From the NCBI GenBank assembly GCA_002328825.1, contig DCWI01000061.1, positions 1-5,554 on the forward strand: DNA of 5,554 nucleotides. Direction: 5' to 3'. Shown here piece by piece: positions 1-5,520 of the stretch. The position numbers and the translations under genes were made by a program. How positions within the stretch are numbered: the stretch's first letter is position 1; each line of letters starts with the position of its first letter. The stretch is from Nitrospiraceae bacterium UBA2166 (GTDB taxonomy: Bacteria > Nitrospirota > Nitrospiria > Nitrospirales > UBA2166). The notes beneath the pieces are model-generated. The model made no database searches. It was not told the DNA's origin and was given only the letters and a program-made list of their open reading frames with translations.

Positions 1-535
1 AAATCACTGCAATATCTGTTGTCCCCCCCCCAATATCAACCACCATATTTCCACACGGCTCTGTGATAGGCAGCCCAACTCCAATCGCCGCGGCGACAGG
101 CTCCGGAATCAAATACACCTCTCGAGCACCAGCGGACTCAGCGGAGTCAATAACAGCGCGTTGCTCAACTTGCGTAATTCGAGATGGCACCCCAATAACA
201 ATCCTTGGATGCAGAAAGATTGTTCGTCCATTGGCCTTACGAATAAAATGACGTAGCATTAACTCAGCGATGTCGAAATCACTGATTACACCATCCTTCA
301 TCGGACGAATGGCTTCAATCGTACCAGGCGTTCTCCCAAGCATCCGCTTAGCTTCAAGTCCAACTGCCATCATCTTCTGACTTTTCTTTTCAACCGCCAC
401 TACTGAAGGCTCATTGATAACAATCCCTGCTCCACTGACATAAACAAGGGTCGTCGCTGTACCAAGATCAATAGCAAGATCATTCGACACCCAACCTAAA
501 ACGTTCATTTCTGTGCGCCATCCAAATAAATTCAT
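1..535 (-). CDS. mreB: Rod shape-determining protein MreB, N-terminal part (cut by window edge)
   Basis: MreB is the bacterial actin homologue. It forms membrane-bound filaments that position the elongation machinery for peptidoglycan synthesis. The visible 178 codons (about half of a usual ~340-residue MreB) match the family throughout. The phosphate-1 loop AIDLGTATTLVYV lies at residues 21-33, followed by INEPSVVAV, then MLGRTPG and IRPMKDGVISDF, then VEQRAVIDSAESAGAREV, EPVAAAIGVGLP, and the phosphate-2 loop VDIGGGTTDIAVI at 166-178, which runs into the window edge. The start used is ATG at 535. An in-frame ATG at 508 (MNVLGWVSNDLAIDLG) gives an N-terminus closer to typical MreB length, and neither start has a strong Shine-Dalgarno, so the start is uncertain. 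Two oddities are Thr in place of the usual Asn in the GTANT motif and three consecutive GGG codons in the phosphate-2 loop. The gene is divergent from the chaperone gene at 731. Downstream genes (mreC/mreD would be usual) lie outside the window. Confidence 0.97.
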   Translation of the reverse strand, partial: MNLFGWRTEMNVLGWVSNDLAIDLGTATTLVYVSGAGIVINEPSVVAVEKKSQKMMAVGLEAKRMLGRTPGTIEAIRPMKDGVISDFDIAELMLRHFIRKANGRTIFLHPRIVIGVPSRITQVEQRAVIDSAESAGAREVYLIPEPVAAAIGVGLPITEPCGNMVVDIGGGTTDIAVI

Positions 536-569
536 CTTAAATCAATACTCTATGCTGCTATAGTTTGAC

Positions 570-600
570 TTGACAGTTCCATCGTTATCCACAGTATACA
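570..600 (+). promoter_or_regulatory. Candidate sigma70 promoter for the chaperone gene
   Basis: A perfect -35 hexamer TTGACA lies at 570-575. The best -10 matches are TATACA at 595-600 (19-base spacer, rather long) or AGTATA at 593-598 (17-base spacer, weaker hexamer). Transcription would begin near 605 and leave a leader of roughly 120 bases before the ATG at 731. The spacer contains a consensus DnaA box. No equally good promoter toward mreB was found on the other strand. This is motif matching only. Confidence 0.4.
585..593 (+). promoter_or_regulatory. Consensus DnaA box (TTATCCACA)
   Basis: TTATCCACA is an exact match to the high-affinity DnaA box consensus TTATNCACA. It lies between the -35 and -10 elements of the candidate promoter, in the spacer between mreB and the divergent chaperone gene. 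A single 9-mer in 5.5 kb can occur by chance (about 4% for one exact 9-mer on either strand), so only its intergenic, within-promoter position argues for function. No further copies or AT-rich unwinding region were noticed, so this is not an origin. Confidence 0.45.
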
Positions 601-714
601 ATATATCAAAAGCCCTTCTATCTCACCACATTGCCTTTTGCGACACACACAGACTACAATGCAGCCAGCGCATGGGATTGCTCCCTAGTCTCTGGCTACC
701 CGTCGCAATATTCT

Positions 715-719
715 GGAGG
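715..719 (+). promoter_or_regulatory. Ribosome binding site GGAGG
   Basis: GGAGG ends 11 bases before ATG 731, a slightly long but usable spacing. It supports that start over the internal ATG at 758, which has no comparable upstream element and would remove the N-terminal residues typical of PpiD-like proteins. Confidence 0.6.
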
Positions 720-730
720 CACAATAAACA

Positions 731-1441
731 ATGATTAAACTAATTCGAGAAGGCGCCATGGCGCGAGTGTGGTTCTTCCGATCTCTAATGTTTGCAATTG
801 CCATCGCATTTATTGGCGGCATGGGTTGGTGGGGATTTGGAGAAGAAGCAGCAGGTGTTCGCGATGCTGTGATTGTCACAGGGAGCAGCTCCGTCACGCT
901 GAATGAATATCGTCGCGCTTACCGCAACCTTCATAGGCAATACCGTCAGGTTAGCCCAGATGTCAAGGAAGAAACTGTCCGCCAGTTAGTTATAAACACC
1001 TTGATTGAGGATGCCGTATGGCTCCAAGCTGCACAAGCAGTTGGCGTCACAGCAACAGCAGATGAACTCCAGACATTAATCACAGCGACAGAAGCATTTC
1101 AGACAAATGGTAGTTTTGACTCACGACGATACCAACAGATCCTTCGTACAATGTACATTACTCCAAGCGAATTTGAAGCCGAGCAAATAAATCAGATCCT
1201 CCGACAAAAGATGAAAGCCATTGTTAGAGATTCGATCGTTCTTACCACGCGAGAAGAAGACATAGCTCGAGCTATAGAAATTCCGGAAATAGCGGATAAG
1301 GATCTCAGTCCAGACAACACCCCAACACCTGAACAGTTCGTCCTTTCCGCCCTGTTCAGGAAACAACAGCGTGCAGTGCTTGCTTTCCAAGAATCACTGA
1401 AAGCAGAAGCTGACATTACTATTAAACACGAACTACTTTAA
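731..1441 (+). CDS. Membrane-anchored SurA/PpiD-type chaperone without a parvulin domain
   Basis: This 236-residue protein resembles the N-terminal chaperone module of PpiD/SurA, periplasmic folding factors for exported and outer-membrane proteins. A short basic cytoplasmic start (MIKLIREGAMARVWFFR) precedes one membrane segment at about 17-36 ending in MGWWGFG, the usual PpiD type II anchor. Residues ~45-182 follow the SurA_N pattern: the strand and helix VTLNEYRRAYRNLHRQYRQ (55-73), RQLVINTLIEDAVWLQAAQAVGV (84-106), and the diagnostic AFQTNGSFDSRRYQQIL (122-138), then an Ex2QI-type helix to about 165. The parvulin domain normally found next is absent. After a short Pro/Asp-rich linker (about 184-201) the protein goes straight into FRKQQRAVLAFQESLKAEADITIK (209-232), which resembles the SurA C-terminal helix. 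PPIase activity is therefore not expected, and a holdase-type role is inferred. It is divergent from mreB and has an SD at 715. The frame is intact, so this is a compact architecture rather than a visible truncation. Confidence 0.85.
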   Translation: MIKLIREGAMARVWFFRSLMFAIAIAFIGGMGWWGFGEEAAGVRDAVIVTGSSSVTLNEYRRAYRNLHRQYRQVSPDVKEETVRQLVINTLIEDAVWLQAAQAVGVTATADELQTLITATEAFQTNGSFDSRRYQQILRTMYITPSEFEAEQINQILRQKMKAIVRDSIVLTTREEDIARAIEIPEIADKDLSPDNTPTPEQFVLSALFRKQQRAVLAFQESLKAEADITIKHELL

Positions 1442-1525
1442 TTCTATACCCCGGCGTCGCACTCCAACACATTCTGCTAGAGTCGCGCACAAAAACGCCA
1501 TCAAATTCATAACGGCTATCTCCAT
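1442..1525. other. Convergent intergenic gap, no clear terminator
   Basis: This gap separates the stop codons of the chaperone gene (+) and the HEAT-repeat gene (-). I looked for a bidirectional hairpin followed by a T-run on either strand. Only short imperfect stems (such as ACTC paired with GAGT) and a distant GGCGT/ACGCC pair are visible, so no intrinsic terminator is called. Confidence 0.4.
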
Positions 1526-2809
1526 TCAAAACCCACTTGTACGAGAACCTTTCAAGGTCGCCGGAGAAGGGCGAGAGGGCATTTTAGCACTTGGTTTAGT
1601 ACGCAAGAGGGCCAAAGCCGATTCAATAGACGTTCGCACGGCAGGATCTGACTCAACTTTGAGAAGCGTCTCAAGTGGCTGAATTGACCCACGGTGTCCA
1701 ATGGCACCAAGCACCGTACTTACCCCCATCCGACGAATAGGATTTTTGTCCTTCAATGCAACAACAAGCTGCCCATGCGCGATGACATGGATTCGAATAA
1801 GCGCCGCTTGTGCAGCAGCACGAACACTCTCCTCTTGGTCAACAAGTGCAAGAATTAGCATGTCAACAGCTTCCGCATACCAAGCCCTAGCAGAGCCACT
1901 ACGTCCAAAAATAGTTGCAGCTTCAGCACGGACTTCTGGATCTGGATCGTTTAACAACGCAGTACGCAGAACATCGGCAGCGGGTTTGCCAATAATAACG
2001 AGCGCGTCAGCAGAGGCTTGGCGGACACCAGCATCGCTATCCCTCAACCCAACACCAAGAGCATGAACGCTGGTCACTACCGATGGCTCATTTTCCAGCA
2101 AAGCAATTTCCCGCAATGCCTTCGCCGCTATTTGTCGAAAAAAATTGCTTCTGGTCCCATCCGCAACAATTGCCGAAAGAGGCTGGACTGCAGGTTGACC
2201 GATATGTGCTAAGGCACGCATTGACTCCCACTGCACAACACCACCCTCTTGAAGAATCTCTATCAGAGGCCCTATTGCACGAGAATCTTTAATTTTCCCA
2301 AGAGCCTTTGCAGCACTCTTTCGTACTATCCGTTTCTCGTCCTGCAACACAAGAATGAGACTGTCAACTGCCGCGACATTTCCAAGCCGTCCAAGCGCTC
2401 TCGCGGCAGCTGCACGAACCGCAGGATGCGCATCCTGCAACTTGGCGAGTAGTTGTATTACGACTCTGTCGGATTGGTGATGTGCTAATGCGCTCACTAC
2501 AGCAACTCGCACCCTCCATCTATCATCACGAAGAACTTGAAAGAGTTTCTCATCAATAGAATGATCCATACTTCCAAGCACACGAACTGCAGTCATCCGC
2601 AGTGCGCTATCATCTGATGCCAACAGGCGAATCAAAGAGTCAACCGCCACAGAACCAAGCTTCAGTAGTGTGGATTCAACATCTTCTAGCGATTCTTCAC
2701 TTGCTTCCAAAATCAGAGCCTGAACAACATCATCCATCTGATTGGCATGAGCAAAACACACAACGCCGATTAATATCAGACCGACACCCATTGCTATCAA
2801 CCTACTCAT
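1526..2809 (-). CDS. Secreted HEAT-repeat (PBS-lyase-like) protein
   Basis: This 427-residue protein begins with a signal peptide: MSRLIAMG, a hydrophobic core at ~9-19, then AHA at 20-22 as a signal peptidase I site, so it is predicted to be periplasmic. Residues ~44-404 are about eleven consecutive HEAT repeats of ~31 residues, with the recurring pattern x(2)LLxxLxDxxxxVRxxAaxALGxIG; clear examples are DAHPAVRAAAARALGRLGN and DEKRIVRKSAAKALGKIKD. A basic, Ser/Pro-rich tail (405-427) looks disordered. HEAT solenoids are protein-interaction scaffolds. The PBS-lyase label is a repeat family name and does not imply phycobilin chemistry. The start chosen is ATG 2809, five bases after the upstream sco stop; a GTG codon at 2812 directly precedes it and would add one residue. 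There is no good Shine-Dalgarno, which suggests translational coupling to sco. The specific partner is unknown; a role with the SCO protein is inference from the gene order. Confidence 0.88.
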   Translation of the reverse strand: MSRLIAMGVGLILIGVVCFAHANQMDDVVQALILEASEESLEDVESTLLKLGSVAVDSLIRLLASDDSALRMTAVRVLGSMDHSIDEKLFQVLRDDRWRVRVAVVSALAHHQSDRVVIQLLAKLQDAHPAVRAAAARALGRLGNVAAVDSLILVLQDEKRIVRKSAAKALGKIKDSRAIGPLIEILQEGGVVQWESMRALAHIGQPAVQPLSAIVADGTRSNFFRQIAAKALREIALLENEPSVVTSVHALGVGLRDSDAGVRQASADALVIIGKPAADVLRTALLNDPDPEVRAEAATIFGRSGSARAWYAEAVDMLILALVDQEESVRAAAQAALIRIHVIAHGQLVVALKDKNPIRRMGVSTVLGAIGHRGSIQPLETLLKVESDPAVRTSIESALALLRTKPSAKMPSRPSPATLKGSRTSGF

Positions 2810-2814
2810 CACTA

Positions 2815-3456
2815 TCAGCTCGGAAAAAACTTTTTCAATTCTTCAAAAAGAATGTGTGGCGGGGGAAGACTCACGAGTCGAGTCCATTGCCTACTTCTTC
2901 CATCCCAGATCACTACGCCTGGGGAATGATCATCAACTGCCACATCGTAAAACCCAAAACCTCCGAGCAGAGGCATAATCGTACGCGACGACCCAGTGAG
3001 AAATGTCCATCGTGGCGACAAAGCCCCTTGATTTTGCATAAACTTTTGCAACCGAGCCGGGGTATCCCGTTTTGGGTCAATGGAGATGGAAATCATTTGA
3101 AAATCTAGATCACCCGCCAAGTGTTTCAACTGGATAAAATTTGCAGTAGTAAGAGGGCAAACATTAGTGCATGAAGTGTAAATAAAGTTGATGATCGAAA
3201 GCTGGTTCTCCAAGAGATCTCTAAAACGAACCGATTGGCCATCCTGGGTAACCAAGGTGACATCCGGAAGCTCCGGGATTACTTCCCCTCCAACAACTGC
3301 TAGAGACTGATCAGACTCCAATAAACCATCTTGATCATGTTGAAGATGTCCCATCGCTACGCCCTCTCCAAAAATCAAGCAACCAAAGCCAATACACACC
3401 ACATATACACTCAACGTAAGCATTAACGGTGATGAAATAACGTTTGTACTTTTCAT
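2815..3456 (-). CDS. SCO1/SenC family copper-binding thioredoxin-fold protein
   Basis: SCO proteins deliver copper to, or reduce the thiols of, the CuA site of cytochrome oxidase, and related copies serve other cupredoxins and redox stress. This 213-residue protein has the usual length and layout. It has an N-terminal membrane anchor at ~11-30, a periplasmic linker, ELPDVTLVTQDGQSVRF (62-78), then INFIYTSCTNVCPLTT (89-104) with the CxxxC pair Cys96/Cys100, SISIDPKRDTP (123-133), LSPRWTFLTG (146-155), and VDDHSPGVVIWD (174-185) supplying the conserved metal ligand His177. All three copper ligands are therefore present. The leader contains Cys21 and Cys26, but neither sits in a proper lipobox. 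ATG 3456 is the natural start; no SD is evident upstream. It is the first gene of a tight pair with the HEAT-repeat gene. No oxidase or other copper gene is visible in the window, so the target is unknown. Confidence 0.95.
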   Translation of the reverse strand: MKSTNVISSPLMLTLSVYVVCIGFGCLIFGEGVAMGHLQHDQDGLLESDQSLAVVGGEVIPELPDVTLVTQDGQSVRFRDLLENQLSIINFIYTSCTNVCPLTTANFIQLKHLAGDLDFQMISISIDPKRDTPARLQKFMQNQGALSPRWTFLTGSSRTIMPLLGGFGFYDVAVDDHSPGVVIWDGRSRQWTRLVSLPPPHILFEELKKFFPS

Positions 3457-3460
3457 GGTG

Positions 3461-3530
3461 TCATAGTATCTTAGCTTAACCTAGGATGAGCACTCCAATT
3501 CCGATGCTAGATCATCACTCATAGTATACT
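3461..3530. promoter_or_regulatory. Divergent regulatory spacer with 9-bp direct repeat and palindromic TATACT
   Basis: TCATAGTAT occurs at 3461-3469 and again at 3519-3527, 58 bases apart, inside the 115-bp spacer between sco (-) and the LTD gene (+). The second copy overlaps the palindrome AGTATACT (3523-3530), which offers a TATACT -10-like hexamer to both strands. On the minus strand the first copy reads TACTAT seven bases before the sco ATG. No convincing -35 partner is seen for either direction, so this is a candidate operator or promoter region only. Confidence 0.25.
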
Positions 3531-3571
3531 TTCCGCTATTACTTTTAAAGAGCTCAGCTGAAAAATCCGAT

Positions 3572-4300
3572 ATGCAGGCATCTCTGTTAATCACAAAACA
3601 CACTCGATTCACATTTCTCATTTTTCTGTTGCTGATCAGCTTCGAATCCGGATGTGGAGATGCTGGCAATATTAACCTGAACTCTGTCGACACCAACGAG
3701 GTTGGGCAAACGAGCAGCCTCGGACCTACAGACACTCCAACCCCAACTGCTAATACCAACCCTACTGAAACCACTGGGAATTCAGAGACAGTCATCATAA
3801 ACGAAATTTTCCCAGAAACTTCACAAATTGAACTACACAATCCAACACGCATACCAGCCGATATCAGTGGGTTTTGGCTATGCCACACCACTCCTGCTCT
3901 AATCTACGCGCAGATACCAGACAACACTATCATTGAACCTGACGACTTTTTGGTCGTAAACTGGGGAATCAGTGGGACAAATTCGGAAAACGAAATTTTC
4001 ACCTTTCCTACGGTTCCAATTCCAATGAACATCCCCCATGGAGAAATGGGCCTTTATGTTCCATTCGGGTTTGCGGATGATAATTTTGCAAACAGTGATC
4101 TCATCACTGACTATATGCAATGGGGAGAACCTAATCATTTTCGCCAAGGTGTAGCCGTCGGAGCCAACATTTGGCCTGAAGAGACGTTTGTTCCCTCTCC
4201 ACCTGCTGGGCAATCACTCTCGTTCCGCGGTAGAGGTAACAACCAAGAATCTTGGGCAATCACCTCTCCCACCATCGGAATAGAAAATGACATCCCCTAA
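3572..4300 (+). CDS. Lamin-tail-domain (LTD) exported protein, possible lipoprotein
   Basis: This 242-residue protein has a basic N-terminus and hydrophobic segment (13-24, FTFLIFLLLISF) followed by ESGCGD, so Cys28 could be a lipidated residue. However, the -3 position is Glu rather than Leu/Val/Ile, which makes lipoprotein processing uncertain. Residues ~29-72 are a low-complexity linker rich in Thr, Asn and Pro, typical of a surface tether. Residues ~73-185 fit the LTD immunoglobulin-like fold: VIINEIFPETSQIELHNPT (74-92), ADISGFWLCH (96-105), IPDNTIIEPDDFLVVNWG (115-132), GEMGLYV (157-163) and the ending LITDYMQWG (177-185). The remainder (FRQGVAVGANIWP, then GQSLSFRGRGNN and SPTIGIEN) matches the usual end of bacterial LTD proteins as I remember them. 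LTDs occur on many secreted proteins and nucleases, but no catalytic domain is seen here. The function is unknown, and adhesion or cell-surface binding is a guess. The start codon has only a weak upstream purine stretch. The gene overlaps an opposite-strand shadow frame. Confidence 0.75.
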   Translation: MQASLLITKHTRFTFLIFLLLISFESGCGDAGNINLNSVDTNEVGQTSSLGPTDTPTPTANTNPTETTGNSETVIINEIFPETSQIELHNPTRIPADISGFWLCHTTPALIYAQIPDNTIIEPDDFLVVNWGISGTNSENEIFTFPTVPIPMNIPHGEMGLYVPFGFADDNFANSDLITDYMQWGEPNHFRQGVAVGANIWPEETFVPSPPAGQSLSFRGRGNNQESWAITSPTIGIENDIP

Positions 4301-4487
4301 CCTCGCGTACGAAAACTGTTCAGAGAATGTCAATAACTAAAGCTCCTCCATTTACGAAGAACACCCACCCAACTGTAATCCGCATCACAGTTTCTACTCA
4401 AAAAGCAAAGCAGAGTGGTAGGGTGCAGGCTGTCCCGTTGATAGAACGTGCTCACTTAGCGTTATTTACCAGACGTCTCCTTTTGGA
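4301..4487. other. Intergenic stretch with no recognised gene
   Basis: This is the gap between the LTD stop and the CHRD promoter. It contains a 6-bp inverted repeat AACTGT (4371-4376) / ACAGTT (4387-4392) with a 10-base loop, but no T-run follows, so it is not called a terminator. No tRNA, small ORF with a ribosome binding site, or repeat was recognised. Confidence 0.4.
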
Positions 4488-4516
4488 TTGACTCCACTCA
4501 ATAGATTGAATATTCT
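4488..4516 (+). promoter_or_regulatory. Sigma70-type promoter for the CHRD gene
   Basis: TTGACT at 4488-4493 and TATTCT at 4511-4516 are separated by exactly 17 bases, with five of six matches in the -35 hexamer and four of six in the -10. Transcription would begin near 4523, giving a leader of about 55 bases before ATG 4579. This is the best-spaced promoter in the window. Confidence 0.55.
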
Positions 4517-4562
4517 TGAGGAGGGAATGGAGAAGAAGTGGCACGTAGACACCTGAAACAAA

Positions 4563-4570
4563 GAGGAGGG
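4563..4570 (+). promoter_or_regulatory. Strong ribosome binding site GAGGAGGG for the CHRD gene
   Basis: GAGGAGGG lies 8 bases before ATG 4579, close to ideal in sequence and spacing, and fixes the start (a second ATG follows at 4582). An identical block occurs at 4518-4525 near the transcript start. AGGA (4564-4567) can pair with TCCT (4572-4575) across a 4-base loop, a small hairpin that could partly mask the site. Confidence 0.8.
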
Positions 4571-4578
4571 CTCCTACT

Positions 4579-5520
4579 ATGATGAGAAAAGTATTTGTCG
4601 CCATACTGTTCGCGTCTGCATTAGTCATCTTTGGCATGACAGGGCAGGCTTCAGCGATTTTCATTGCCTCAGCAACAGGCTCGCAACAGGTTGGAGAAGG
4701 TTTTGATGATATTGAAGGTGTCCTCACTGATGCCAAATGTATACTCAATGTGAGTAACGAAAATGCTGACGGTGAATTACCATATAAACTTCAATGTTTC
4801 AATATTCTTGGGGTCACCGCAGCTCATCTTCATCTTGGAGCTGCAGATAACGTAGGGGACCTCGCCGCTTTTATTTTCGGCCCGGTTGAAGGACAAGATT
4901 TTGATGGACTTGTCGCAAAAGGAACGATCAGTGAAGATATGGTGCTCACTGGGACCCTCGACGACCTCACGGACAGTATGAAAAACGGTGAGGTCTATCT
5001 TAACGTACATACAGAGGAAAATCGGCCAGGGGAAGTTCGTGGCCAAATAGTCGAAATTGGCGACGCCAACATCGTTGACGAGTTCTTCATCGCGACATTA
5101 AGCGGCGGCCAAATGCGGCCTGATACGGTGTCAACAGATGCCTCGTGCATTGGGTCGCTTAGAGCTAAGGGAGAGAATCTCAAATACAAGGTCAAATGCT
5201 TTAATATCGAGGGAATTACTCAAGTCCATCTCCATCTCGGATTCGCGCAGTCGGGCGGACCAGTTGGTGCCTTCCTGTTTCCGATAGGTGACCCTACAGG
5301 ACCTGTTAACGGGATCATTAGGAGAGACAATGGGGATAAGAGTGCGGGAACTTTACGCGAATCCCAGCTGCTGAGTGAACTTGAGGGGGGACCAATTTCT
5401 GTCTTGATTGAACGCATGCGAATCGACCAAGCCTACCTCGTCGTGCACACCGAGTCGCACCCCCCAGGGGAGGTCAGAGGCCAAATTACGGTCGTGGAAA
5501 CATTGGTAGGCGGATTCTAG
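4579..5520 (+). CDS. Secreted tandem CHRD-domain protein
   Basis: CHRD is a beta-rich domain first described in chordin and common in secreted bacterial and archaeal proteins; its biochemical role in prokaryotes is not established. This 313-residue protein has a signal peptide (basic MMRK, hydrophobic 5-20) with cleavage predicted after ASA at 24-26. Two CHRD copies follow. Copy 1 (~28-160) has CFNILGVTAAHLHLG (73-87), VHTE (143-146) and PGEVRGQI (150-157). Copy 2 (~169-306) has CFNIEGITQVHLHLG (207-221), VHTE (289-292) and PGEVRGQI (296-303). Each copy carries two cysteines, Cys54/Cys73 and Cys190/Cys207, likely a disulfide per domain after export. The HxHxG motif and the VHTE histidine could bind metal, but this is inference. 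The copies differ enough to be an old duplication; copy 2 has a longer Gly/Arg-rich insert (237-272). A strong promoter and RBS suggest good expression. The stop TAG is at 5518-5520 and no U-run terminator is visible before the window ends. Confidence 0.93.
   Translation: MMRKVFVAILFASALVIFGMTGQASAIFIASATGSQQVGEGFDDIEGVLTDAKCILNVSNENADGELPYKLQCFNILGVTAAHLHLGAADNVGDLAAFIFGPVEGQDFDGLVAKGTISEDMVLTGTLDDLTDSMKNGEVYLNVHTEENRPGEVRGQIVEIGDANIVDEFFIATLSGGQMRPDTVSTDASCIGSLRAKGENLKYKVKCFNIEGITQVHLHLGFAQSGGPVGAFLFPIGDPTGPVNGIIRRDNGDKSAGTLRESQLLSELEGGPISVLIERMRIDQAYLVVHTESHPPGEVRGQITVVETLVGGF

Noticed and set aside
1701..2066. Plus-strand open frame within the HEAT-repeat gene
   Set aside because: Its Ala/Ser/Thr-rich sequence is the complement of the repetitive HEAT codons and has no independent support.
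2733..2758. Possible lipobox at GVVC in the HEAT-protein leader
   Set aside because: The -1 residue is Val, not Gly/Ala/Ser, and a good AHA signal peptidase I site follows directly.
2602..3108. Plus-strand open frame of 168 codons across the sco/HEAT junction
   Set aside because: It is antisense to two well-supported genes, has no ribosome binding site, and its composition looks like a shadow frame.
3481..3891. Minus-strand open frame of 136 codons between sco and the LTD gene
   Set aside because: It overlaps the LTD coding region antisense, shows no domain, and its sequence reads as a reverse shadow of the Thr/Pro-rich linker.
4371..4392. Inverted repeat AACTGT/ACAGTT after the LTD gene
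   Set aside because: Only a 6-bp AT-rich stem with a 10-base loop and no following T-run, so it is not a credible intrinsic terminator.
4539..4544. TGGCAC, resembling a sigma54 -24 element before the CHRD gene
   Set aside because: No TTGC-like -12 element follows at the required spacing, and a well-spaced sigma70 promoter lies just upstream.
4527..4556. Nine-codon frame MEKKWHVDT in the CHRD leader
   Set aside because: Its ATG lies one base after GAGGAGGG, too close for efficient initiation, and it has no overlap with the main gene.
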